Shown here piece after piece: positions 1 to 13,000 of a DNA stretch of 64,000 nucleotides; the first letter of the stretch is position 1, and every line of letters starts with the position of its first letter. A program made the translations under genes and the position numbers. The notes under the pieces are model-generated. The model was not told the DNA's origin, searched no databases, and worked only from the letters and a program-made list of their open reading frames with translations. The DNA is from Megalonaias nervosa. Lineage: Eukaryota > Mollusca > Bivalvia > Unionida > Unionidae. Location of the stretch: positions 62,001 through 126,000 of the forward strand of contig JAECUM010000798.1 in the NCBI GenBank assembly GCA_016617855.1, given 5' to 3'.

Positions 1-951
1 TGTTCAGAGACAAATTTTAAGAGGTGAACCTGTGTACAGAAGTCACCTGTGTTCAAATGCCAGTTTTTGCCTTTTCCCATGGGTGGCCACTGTTGACAGG
101 TTTAACTAGAAACAATAATAGAAAATCCATTTCACAACAATAATGCCATCAGTAATGTTTCAGATGTTAATATAAATTCTCTAGGGACATATGAAGAAAA
201 GAAAATATTTTAAATGTTATTTAGCACTCTGTTTTAAGAGGCTGAAAATGTTTTTGAATAATATCTCTGGAATGGTTTACTTTAATCTAACTTATGTAAA
301 TTAGTAATACATCAGTTCTTCAAATCATCAGTATTTTCAGTACTTTGATTTGTCCCTAGATCTCAGGCACTCATCAATTATGAAATATAATTGCTTTGTA
401 AACAGATGTTACCCAATAAATGTTTATCCTGTCAGCTGTTGAGTTAGATAATGCTGATACACAGAACATGATTTAGAGAATGGAGCAGCCTAGTGCATGA
501 TTTAGAAAATGGAACAATATAATATGAACGGAACAATATAATACATGATTTACAGATTGGAACAATATAATACATGATTTGGAGAACGGAGCAATAAAAT
601 GCATGATTTAGGGAATGTAGCAATATAATACAAAATCAATTTTGTACTCTTATGTAATTTACTTGAGCTAGAATATCAAAAGCTACTCAACTACGTCAAA
701 CACAAATTCTTAAAGGAGCAGATATCACTGTGGTTGTTGGCATGTTGATAGCAATCCTTGGTGACAGTAAATGTGATGGAATTTTAACTGATGTTACTAC
801 ACAGACATCAGTGGAAAATGGCCAGTACACTTTGTGTGTTCTATACATAAGATGGTTTTTAAGGTTTGTTTTCATGTCACCTACATAATTAACAAACAAT
901 AATTCTAATTGGATTTATTCTTCATGATGTATGTTGTTTTTTCCCACACAG
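1..951 (+). other. CAMTA: CAMTA intron upstream of exon 1
   Basis: Non-coding, AT-rich, presumed intron preceding the CG-1 end. The only structure seen is a degenerate tandem repeat at 465-632. The upstream CG-1 exon was not found here. Confidence 0.7.
465..632. repeat. Degenerate tandem repeat, unit about 35 bp
   Basis: About five imperfect copies of a unit built from acatgatttagagaatggag followed by caatataat. Copies differ by substitutions and small gaps. Confidence 0.75.
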
Positions 952-1090
952 AATCCAGATATTGTTCTAGTCCACTACCTGAATGTCCCTTACCCTAATA
1001 ACACCAAACTGAGTCTCCCAACACTGTCATTTGCCAAGGAAAAGAAGGAGTGGACCAAGGAAGAAATGATGGAACAGCTTCAGCCCATGT
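952..1090 (+). CDS. CAMTA: CAMTA exon 1 (of window): end of CG-1 DNA-binding domain
   Basis: The acceptor is the pyrimidine-rich stretch ending ...cccacacag at 951 and the donor is gtatgt at 1091. It opens in phase 0 with NPDIVLVHYLNVPYP, the hallmark end of the CG-1 domain, followed by the KEWTKEEMMEQLQPM segment that closes the domain. CG-1 binds CGCG/CGTG-type DNA in this family. The exon ends in phase 1. The preceding exon, which should encode the WLLQ-type end of the core CG-1 fold, is upstream of the window. Confidence 0.96.
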
Positions 1091-4000
1091 GTATGTTTTC
1101 TGCAATCATGCTAAGTGACTTTTAGTTATGTGTGTTATAGACCCAAAGAGTTTATGGTTTGGCCTTTTGTCCATCATTCATTGTCCGTCCATTTGTTAGC
1201 ACAAGACTTATTATTGCTACTCTTAAACTGCTTGGTTGTTTGCCATGAATCTTAATATACAGATTCATCCCATTGTCTAATTTGTCCTAAATGACAATGG
1301 TGCTACTGAAATATCCAATGTGGATGCCAACATTTGCCAGCTTAAAAATATTATTGCCACTCATCAAATGGTCATATTGACATGACATTTCATTAAAACA
1401 CTTAATATGACGTTTGGTTGACCCTAAATGAAAATGGTCCTGATCTGAGCTCCAATATGTTATTGCTACTCATCTTTGATGGATGGTCATATCGGCATGG
1501 AGGTTTTATCACAAGACTGGTGTCTAGTTTCTCGTTGGTCCTAAATAAAATTAGTACTGATGAGATGCAATATGGCCACTGTGCAACCATTTTGAAAATC
1601 TTGCCATTATTCCTCCAAAACAAAAATTCATATTGACATGGGGTTTTCACCAAAACACATATGATGGTGTCTGGTTTGGTCTTAAATGAAAATGGTGCTG
1701 ATATGACACCCAATATAGCAACCATAGTGTTCATGTTGAAAATCTTGTTATTTCTTCTTCTCCTGAATGGATGGTCTTATTGACATGGGATTTTCATCCA
1801 AAAGACTTCTTATGATATCCAGTTGAGAGACTTGCCAATCCTTATGAATTCACCATAAGACAGAAAAAGATATTAATTATAGACTTGTTGAACAGTAGCA
1901 AAAAGTCTGAAAATATAATCATTGTTGTACAGTATTCCCTTTCAATCTCTAGTCGGATCCAGGTTTCCACATTAAATTAAGTGGAGTTGGTCAGGTAGTA
2001 CTTTGTATATTTTAATCTGCCTGGATATGGTTCTTACAAAATGTCCACATGAGTAGAGTTTTGCTTTTACGTTATAGCGTAGTCTAAAATTTTTCAAGGA
2101 AATACCAACACAATGGAGCATCTGTCCGTCTCTTACCAATTTCATTTCTGCACAGTAACTCTGGTTAATGTACCATCTTCAGTTAACAAATTTTGTGTTT
2201 AACTAAGAAAGAACCATATCAATTTTGGTGTCAAAAGTTCATGGTCAATGTCACTGTTATTAAAAGGAGAAAGATGGTTTCCACATGGCAGCTTGATTAC
2301 TCCATTATCTATAGTTAGCAAACTTTGTGGTGTGCTTGCACCTGAGGTAAGGAAATAACCAATTGGGTTTGTAAGGAAAAGGTCAAAGGCCAAGGTCACA
2401 GTGACTGAAAGAATCAAAAGTGATTTCTGCACAATAACAGTTCTACATCACATACCTGGACCAAGATTTGTGGATGGCTTGTTCTTGGAGTAAGGAAGAA
2501 CTTCATTGATGTTGAGGTCAAGAGGTCAATGGCCAAGGCCACTGTGACTGAAGAAGAACAGTGGTTTCTACTGACAAATTTAAGTTATCTACACAGAAGA
2601 TATGGAGTGGGCATATAATATGCTGCATACTGTGTTATTGTTGCATACATGGAAAATTTGCTGTGACCAGAATTCATGGAATTATCACTATCATAAGGTT
2701 ATTTAAAAGAATTTGGATGTAAGGTACTATGATTAAGAACCAGTGAGAATGTATGTTGTAAATGGTCACCATTGATCTGATAAACATATTGGATTGTGAT
2801 GCAGTGAAAACTTAAAAATTAATGGCGTATTTAAAAGAAGAAAACTTTTATGTTTATAATCAGTTATTCAAAATTATATTATTTCAAAGTACAAAAGAAT
2901 AAACTGTAAATAAATAATTATCATTCTTGGGAAGTTATCTTTTATGAAAAGTACAGGACTTGATATTGAGGAGGCCTCCAAAGCATTTACTTTATCGTCA
3001 GTATTCAGAGAGTTTACATTGTTATTTAGCAAGTACAAATGTTTCGCTGCTTATGAAGTGTGAGTGGCACCCAAAATTATCTATACCATAGCCTAATTGC
3101 ACATTATTAAATAAAACATTGATAAAATATATACCAAGCAGCACAAGTCAGAAAAACTAATTAGAAATAAATACATTGATTAGTAAACAGTATTAATTGC
3201 CTTAAGAGTTAGACATGGTTTGGGGGGGGGGGGAGGAGGGTGAAGGGGGGAATAGAACTGCAACAATTACAGAAGTTCCTGACATGGTGTCTAACAGGCA
3301 TATACTTTCCAATATCACTTTCTAACGTACTTATCAGCAACAAGTAAGGCCACAGCATTAAGAGGTTAGTATTAGGACTGGTCAGCCTGGTGTCAGTATA
3401 ATGTGACTGTGTGGGACATGATGCTACATGCCTGCAGCATGATGCCCCATTGCTAGACATCACTATAAACTGACACACTGCAGACATCATCAAGATATGA
3501 CTAAAATTGTTAAAGCTACATTAAAAATCCAAAAACAGACACTTTTCCTACAGCAATCATATTTCCTATTATCTTGACCAAGCAGCATCTATTGTCTAAT
3601 AGTCAAGAGTGACTGCATCACTGCAGAGACAGAAAGGGGGCTGTTTATTGAGAAATTATTATATTTTGTGACACCTACAGTATATAAAGCTAAAATCTTG
3701 ATACTGCAGATTTCAGTTGTTGTCAAAATGAACTAACACAATCTTAATTTGTTTGTACTAAAAAATAACCAGGCAAATTGAATCTACATGCTAGTTCATT
3801 TAAGTCCTAATTGTTTCCCAGGTTGCTTTCACTTATAGAAAGTATTGATTTCTATAGTGTATATCTCATGTACACAGAATCATCCCATTATTGTAAAAAC
3901 ATAATATATGTGAGTATGTGAGAAAACTTGTCAGTAGGGTTGGTGGTGGTTCTCATTCATTTCTCATGTTCTTCCTCTACCAGTTAAACTGGCTGCCATA

Positions 4001-7000
4001 AATAGCATATCATGTGCTGAAAATGGCATCAAAACCCCGAACAATAACAACTTCAACATGCTCTAACTAAATTATAATAATGCAGGCTTATTCATTATGA
4101 TATGCATCAGGAAAATGGAAGGCATGAATTGCAATAAATAGTTGTCAATGCTTCATTCCAATTTTGCTTCTTTCAGCGATGCAAGTATATGTTAATTAAA
4201 TGTGATTAGAAAGACTGATACTTGATTTAAGATGTTTAAAACCAACCCTCCAACCCCCAAATTTCTTGCTTTAATTTCAGTTTCATGTACATTCTTTTGA
4301 AAATACCTAGTACAAACTCTTCAAGACAAGTTCTTAAATATGCATAAATTTGTCAGGCAGTAATTTTCAGTAAGCTGCTTGTGTTCTGTAATTTTCGTGT
4401 GGAATTTACTTATTTTAATTCTCAAATACATCAGTCAAACAATTTTAGACTAAACATGCTAAAGTTCAAATTTAAAAAAAAATTGTTCAGTGTTGAAACA
4501 AAGTTAAGTGCACTTGACATATTGATACAAATAAGAAATGGACTTTTAAGGGTCAGCTGTGTTTAAAAATAAAACGGACTTAAAAAAATGGTGAATTGTA
4601 CACAGTTTACATTACTTGGATGATATGTACTAGAAGAAGGGATAATGGGGTACATGTACTTCAAGTTGGTATCTTTACACAAGCATGGGAAAGTGGAATA
4701 TGTCATCTCTAGTTTACTCTTGTTTTAACAGAGGTCAGCATTTTGTTGACATTAAAATGTAACCGCTGTTGGTTTCTTTTTCTTACTTAGACCAATGAAA
4801 TTTCTACATCAGTTCTGTAAATTGTGTGTTGACGTTAAGGAAAGTTGTTTCATAACTTGAACATTTCCATCTTGTTGAGAGATATTTTTCAACACTGAAG
4901 ATTACCTAATTCACAAAAAGAAATTATAAATTTTTCTTTTAATAAAAGGAAATGTTGATTTTTGGCTTTGACTTTGAAAATTTTAAATTATTTTGCTTAT
5001 CAGGAATGAGAAGATTGGATATATTTTTCATTATCTTTTTCAGTCACAAGTGAGCACCAGGAAGCTTCAAAACAAAATGTACGTATGAAGTATGGTAGTT
5101 CTCGTTTTTATCAGTTTCATCATCAGTGTTTGTCTCAGAGCCTTCCCAGCCCACAAAATGGTTGTTTACAAAATGTACCATGTCATGTTTGAAACATTTT
5201 TGAAGGTGAATGCCCATTTCTTTTGTGTCATAATTATGTCCACTGTTATTTTCATGATGGTCTTCTCTGAGATTGCTAATTTAAAAATATAAAGTTGTAT
5301 TCAACTGTTATTCCAGAATCTAGTATGATAACATGTTTCTTTGCACATCTTGGAAAATCTGATTAAAATCAGATCTCCATTGCCCAGCATGAAGATCTGA
5401 CAGCAACTGCTTAGGGGTCATGTTCTGGTGACCTATGTTATTACCATAATCACTAATTTTATCAGCCAGTGAGATAAAATCTTACACCTTAATGTTTGGG
5501 AGACTGAGCAGGTTGGTTGAGGAGCATCAACGTGTGCCGAACAATTCGATTCACTTTCAAATTTCTGAAAACTGCATTCCATTAGCTAATTCAAAGGTCG
5601 CTGAAACATGACTCCTAAGCGGTTGTTGTCCGATCTTCACGTTGGACAGTGGAGATCTGATTTTAATCAGAATGCATCTTGGACATCAGATTATGTGATG
5701 TATGATTTTTCGAAAGTTTATTTTAGGTACAATTATTATTATTATTATTATTATTATTATTGTACTATTGTCCACAGCAAGTTGAGGAGATGATATCAGC
5801 ACTGCTTCAACAGCTGATAGAAAATCCAGATGGCAAGAGGACCTCTGGTGGAAGCTGCAGCTCAGATTATGATAAAGTCTGCCCACACTCCAAGTGTGTT
5901 AAGGTTCCCCAGCATCACTATTCAACTAGTCAGATAAAACAAGATGGGAGTCAGCCAGCCATCACCTGTAATTTGTTGTCAATACTTCAGCAAGGTTGTC
6001 AAAATGGAAATGGACCTGTGGGCCAAAATAACCAGACTTTGCCCCAAGGATCAAATTCAAATTTGCTGGTACTGCAAAGTTCCGAACAGGCAGGTCCTGT
6101 TGGTGATTTGAGACAGACTCCTCTTATGTTGAATATTGGTAGTATCTCAAATTATGATCAATTTATTCCAATCAATGGACAAATGACTACGGCACAAGTG
6201 TCCGTTTTAACCAAGACATTGTCTCTTGCTCAGTTATCATCATGTTCAAATAGTTCCAACACGCAGTTAGTTGGCTGTCACCAGGTCACTAGCCAAATTG
6301 TGACTGGCCATCCTATTTTCTCAACCTCTGACGTAAAGCTTGATTCGAACATGCATAACACCCCAAATTTTAAGGATGATGGTTCTCAAGTACAGATTCA
6401 GCCAGCATGTACATCTACTCATTTTAATGGTGTCAACATGGCATCAGCAGTAACTTCGATACCTGTTAGCATGCCACACTTGTGCAATGGAAATCCAGGG
6501 ATAATTCCAGTTGTTGACAATACGGGTCATAGAAGTGCTTGTAATATCTCTTTACCTGACTTTACAGACCTTTCCCAGAACATTCCAACCAGCAGTGGGG
6601 CTAGCTTTCAGATGAATCCCATGTCACCAGTTAATTGTGATGAAACTGATATTGCATCCGACAGTCTCCAGAATGTATGTTCTTTGGAGGATAGTTTGGA
6701 AGGCCTTCACGCGAGTCTTTCACCTTCAGATTTGAATTTAGACAATTTATGTAGCCTTGAGCTCCCAGACATTGAAAAGATCTGTTGTGATTTGAATACG
6801 GAAAATTCCGATGTGAATACTGATCAAGATGGATCTCAGCATGTTTTAAGTAATAGCAACACAATGAGCAATATTGTGTTTAGCAACTGCAATTCAGTGG
6901 ATAATATTCCAACAGTAACACAAAGCCATAGTGATAGGGGGCAGATATCCTGCCACCAGTCAATAGTGTCACAGGGAGTATCTCCAGTTAGCATGGGGGA

Positions 7001-10000
7001 ACAAGGATGTTGCCCTGCAGGCAGGGCAACTGTGACCTCAGTAGGAAATATGTCTTCTCCATCGTATCAGTGCAACATAGGTTCTTCACCACACCAAATG
7101 AAGACTGTGAATAATATAGCTGTGATAACAGATTTTACACCAGATTGGTCGTATACAGAGGTAAGTTCATTATATCCAGAGAAATATCTATTCACATTAT
7201 AACAGGCATAGGTCACCATAATTATTTTTTCAAATTCAAACATTTCATTAGTGAATCAGAAGATTTTATTTGAGCCAGTTTGAACAAGAAATGCCTATGA
7301 ACAAAATGGCCAAAATGTAGTAAGATTGTATTCTGTACTTGTATATCAGAATGCAGAATCTAGTATTTAGAAGTTAGAGAGCTTTGAGTCAGTATATCAG
7401 AATGCAGAATCTAGTATTTAGAGGTTAGAGAGCTTTGAGTCAGGGGAGTTTATTCATGTAATTGTCTGAAAACTTCTCAGTGTCATTAAGTTAATACTTC
7501 TTCATAAGCAGGATTTTTTTAATGTCAGGTCTAATGTGGTCTCATCACTGAGTTATTGCATTATTTTAAAAATAGGTATATTGTTTTTAGTTAATTATTT
7601 AATGTTTTTCAGCCCAGCACAGATTTTAAATACTTATTTCATTTTCAGGGACAGACAAAAATTTTGGTGACAGGTCCATGGTATTTGACTAGTTCTACAT
7701 ATTCTGTTCTTTTGGACGGCAAGGTTGTGGGTTGTACTCTGGTGCAGCCAGGTGTGCTCAGATGTTTTGTTCCTGGTAGGTTTAATTTTTAGCGTCTATA
7801 TAACATTCAAGATATAAAATATGCTAGTAATCTACATAGTTTTGCAAATAAAATTTTTATCCATCATGTGAATGTTCAGTTAAGTTATTGTTGTGGATTA
7901 CACTTCGAAGCCATAGAATACATCATTGTTGTTACTCATAGCCACATGATCACCAAATAATGATAGCATAGGTCCTTCATGAATGAGCTTACCAATACAC
8001 CACCACTTCTGTCCACCCACATTTTGAGCAGACAGTATTCAGAATTAACTTTATCCCATAATTTGTGTCTTTCTGTCTTTCTTGCTCACCTATTGACACT
8101 AAACTTGCAGTGCATCTTGGGACAGTTGTTTACTGCACACCTCATTTGAATTGGTGTGACCTCTCTAACGTTAATTTAACATCTTTTGAAAACAATCCTT
8201 AGAGTGTTACTCTAGTACATTTCTCCATGGCCGTCAAAGTTGTAATATGGATATATCTTTGGGCAAACATAGGTTGCACACCAAAACTAGATCACAGTGA
8301 CTTAATATCCAGGATTAAATTATTATTGCCCAATATTACTGACTCTTGCCAGAGAGCTGGAGTTCTTTTGTGAACCTTAGGTCGCTAAGAATTCTAGTTT
8401 ACCTATATGATTAGAAAAAAATTTTGCTTTCAGCACATGAGCCTGGACTTGTGACACTTCAGATAGCTTACGATGGCAGTGTGATCTCAAACATGGTAGC
8501 TTTTGAGTACAAAGAAAATCCTAAAATCACCAACATAACAGATATGGCAGCTTCAGAAAGAAAGGACTGGTTCTCCATCTCGGGTAAGTGATGAGTAGAC
8601 TGGTTCTTCCATTTTTGTTGTTTTGATTATAAGAGAACATTTGTAATCCAGACTGTTAATGAACAATCATCAGCAACAACTTCTTGAATGGTGCCACCAT
8701 CAGGTATGCAGCAGGACAGTTTCCCTATTTTTGAAATATGGGACTTTTGAGGTGAAAAACAAGAAAATCATCCTAGCAATTCAGGCCCTATGGTTGCAAG
8801 GTGATGTCCAAATATGCCGGCATATGTCCTAAATATTGTGAATTTGTTTGTTGTTGCTGATGGTATCATTTATAGTTTGGGGAAAATGACATTTTGGTAC
8901 ATACAGTTTTGGATATGATTCTTCCATATTGGTATGGGACTCTTTTGGGGACAGAAAGGCATTTCTAGTACATACATGTTTGGATATGACTTTTCCATAG
9001 TGGTGTGGGAGGCTTTAGAAATTCATTGTATTTAGCAGTCACAAAATCCAGGAAAATTATTGTCTTACAAATAGTAGTGGTTTATAGAACATTGTAAAGT
9101 GGAAATTAATTGATATTGAACAATTTTCACTTTATATTTCAGATGACCAGTTGAGGAATCTCCTGATCAAAAAGATAGAGCTAATTGAAAAGGCTTTAAT
9201 CTTATCTGGCCCCAAGCTTATCTTTGCAGAGGTTAGAATTTTTTTCACATACGTTCTTAGATACTACAGAATTAAATGGACATTATTGTGCTTGTTCCAG
9301 ATTTTAAAAAAGGTTAAAGGGGAGTCGTCGCAACATTTGTAGGGACATATAGTATTACCTTTGTCTTCAGTTTGCCTGTACCTCTGTCCTTCTGTTTGCC
9401 CATCAAACCTTGGTTATATTTAACATTTAGGTCAGTTTTCAGGCACTGTGGTTGGGCATTTGTGTTTCATGAACACGCTGATAGCGTTTAGCTGTACAGG
9501 TCATAGACCAAAAGAGCTTTTGGGATGGCCTGTTGTCTATCGTCCAATACCTGTCATCCATCTGTTGTCTGTCATCCATCTTTTTGTTAGCAGATTTTTT
9601 TTATTGATACTACTCCAAAATTACTTGGAGGATTGTCATGAAAATTTACCTGCACACATTTGTACCAAGGTCTAAATGGGCCTAAATCAAAATAGTGCCA
9701 ATTGGGCATCCGATATGAAATATTGAAAATCTTGATGTCAAGGGTCTCCTGTTGTACTATACATCAATGACCTATCAGAAAACATTCCTTCAAAATTAAG
9801 ACCATTTGCACATGATATGTCTCTATACCTCAGTGTTGTAATAACCAAAACTGTAAAAAAATTCAGCAAGACCTTTCTATTCTATAAGCATAAACTTTTG
9901 ATATACTTTGTGTGAGAAGTATCATAATTACTTGAACTTAAAGTAATATAGTTATTTAAACTGGTGCTCCTTTATAGCTCCATTCATTTTTGGGAACGCT

Positions 10001-13000
10001 TGAAAGATGTATTTTAAGAAGGTTCAGATATGAAGATACCATCTTTAGAGGGTTTACCTTTTTCACTGTTGGAAATTGTTATTTTGACATGTAACTGAAA
10101 TATTCTAATTTTAATCTATTACTCCATTCCTGCAAATTAAGGATTAATGACTGTTGTAAACTACAGCTTGTAAATAATTGAAAAAGTTGGCTTCCCTGTA
10201 ACATTTATGTATACTGTAGCTTACATTTAGATTAGTGCAAAATATATTACAGAAGTATTGATCACAGAAAGTTGAAGGAGTTGAGGACAACATACATTAA
10301 ACTGATATATTTTTCATTGTTAATATGAATATGTTTGTCATGGTTTACTTATCTGAAGACACAGGTAGAGAGTAAATCAGGCATCTTTAGACTACAGTGG
10401 TCAAAACAAAGATGGCAGCTACCATGTGTGGACAGATTTATAATCAGAGACTGAAAGGGTGTGTGAGTGTGCATGTGTGTGTGTGTGTGAGATATCAATT
10501 TTGAACAACCATTTATATTTAATTTTTGATGAGTAAATATATCTACACGTTAGAAGTAATCAGCAGAACAAACAAAACAGACCCTAATTTGCCAGTGCAT
10601 TATGCAATAGCACAGAAGAATCTGTGTTGTTTGCAATTGGATGTTACTTATAAGAAAGTATGGTATGTATCACAATTTTATGAATTTCCAACTTGCAGCT
10701 TTGTTGCAGATAGCGTTATGGACAGACAATATTCTCCCCACCCCAGGGGATACAAAAATTTAATCCGCAAAAATTCAAGTTGAATAGACATTTACTTTAT
10801 TCCAAAGACTGCTTAATTGTTGGAGTTATGGACTGACAACTTAAATAGGGTCAAGTTTGCTGATGACATTGAATAAACATGGTGTGAAAATATTAATGTT
10901 AATAACACAGTGGATTTGCAGACAGTAGAAGAAAAGTTCTTGTCAGGTGTAGTACTTGCAACTTATCTTGTAAAAGGTGAAATAGTACAGATACAAAATT
11001 GTATGTGTTAGTTTAATTGTCAGAAATAGTACAGATACAAAATTGTATGTGTTAGTTTAATTGTCAGAAATAGTACAGATACAAAATTGTATGTGTTAGG
11101 TTAATTGTCAGAAATGGTACTGAGAATAAATTGTATGTAAGCAGGATGAAACTGCATGCATTAAATACTGTTGAGGCTGGTAAAATGTTTGGAATTGTCA
11201 GAAATGACATAAACAGTTTGAAATAAAATGCAAATGAAGGGGTTTAGGAATCAGTAAGAAGTTATAAGGAAATAGCAATTTAATTGGAAATGAAATAGTA
11301 TTAAATAGTTTGCATAATTATGGTACTAGTTTGGTATGCTAATTCATAATTCATGTGTAGAAATTATTGTATGAATAGAGTATAGGGGAAACTTTGTCAA
11401 GAGGCATTGGATGAACTCTTCATTTGTTTTGCATGAAGGCTTGTTAACATATGAACAGACCAATTACAGTTTGACATGCTTGATGTATGTTATATAATTA
11501 TGTGCATTTGCAAACCTTCAGAGTTGAATAAATGGCAAAGTATCCCAAATTGGACTTAAAAAATATGATTCCCTGATGTTTTTATAAATAAAGCATCATG
11601 CATCCAAACAGAACCAGTTGCTCTGGTACTTGGAAATGTTGAGCATTTTAATATCTGTATAACATAATCAGTTGCTATTGTATGATGAAAATTCATCCCC
11701 CCATAGGGTGACGTGAGAAAGATCTCTATCCAACCAGTGACTTGGGCCCATGTGCACTTACCTTGATTTTTCTTTCAGCTGCAACCATTATTTGGTTGGT
11801 TTAAAATACATCAAAGAGAAAATCACTGTAGCTTAAAGTTGCACTTCAAAAATTGACCAGTTTTACTACATGCATCATTTTTGTTTTAGGAAATTATCCT
11901 TAGATCAAATTTTATTCCTGTTTGAAATTAACTCAGTCCCGAGTTTTTAACATTTTTTTCCTCATAATCTTGCATTGAGCTTCCTTATCAACAGGTTGTC
12001 AGCATAAATGTTGTTGCCAATTTGATCTGCTGCCTCATGTTGCTTCTGTTTTGTTGTTCTAATATAGTAATGATTTATCAAAACTTATGTTCCATTTAAT
12101 CTGACTTGCTATTTTTATACAATGGAAAGAAGTTGCAAACCAGTTTTTCCTTCCTTTATGTGTTTATTGATCAAGCACCTTTCATCCTTAAAAGTCAGTT
12201 TAGGGTTGTATTCCTTATTATTGTTTCTTTATTATTAGCATCTTACTATGGTGTTTTTTGCTAACTTTTGATTTTAGTATTCAGTAATAGTACGGCAGAT
12301 ATCTTTGTGAAAAAATATGATACTGGTGCATCATTGCTGACTTACTGACTTGTTGAAAGTAAAACATCAGTTGTTTTACTTCGTTTAATATTTATAAGAC
12401 CCAAAATGGCAGGTTCCCATCATTGTTCATCTTTAGGTGACAATTTAGTTTGGCAATTATTGGCTGATCATAGTAATATTGGCAATTTATTTTTGTAAAG
12501 TTCGTAAGTATATCAGATTACAGGAAATGGGAAAGTGTTAATGGAGATACCAGTGAGTAACCAAATAAGGGTATTAAATACAAATCCATTATATATGCTA
12601 GATGGAAAATAAACATGACATGCTGGTCAGCCCTTCACTTCAGTGGTATTTTGAAATTAAATGTAGAAAATGCAAACAAACAGTCCTATTAAAATACAGA
12701 CAATATAAAGGTTGAGTGTATTTTTCAGTTCTTTTCTCATCACATTTAAGCACTGCAGGATCATGTGCTACAAAACCATATAGCCCTAGCATAAAGGTTA
12801 TGATAAATCTAATATATAAGAATCTAATAATGAAATTAAAAAAGGTATTTATTGGATCAAAATACATCAGTTTGAACAAGCAGACTATGGCATTAATGGA
12901 CTTAAAATCCTAATACAGCATTATGGAATAGTAAATCTCGCATTGTACTTGAGTAGTCTGTAGAGTGCTAATTCAAGAAAGTTTAACTTTGGCAGAGCTT

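Noticed and set aside
2231..2275. Possible CAMTA exon for the vertebrate FHGIKW segment (ttcatggtcaatg...)
   Set aside because: No pyrimidine tract before the AG, the match stops after two residues, and a stop follows.
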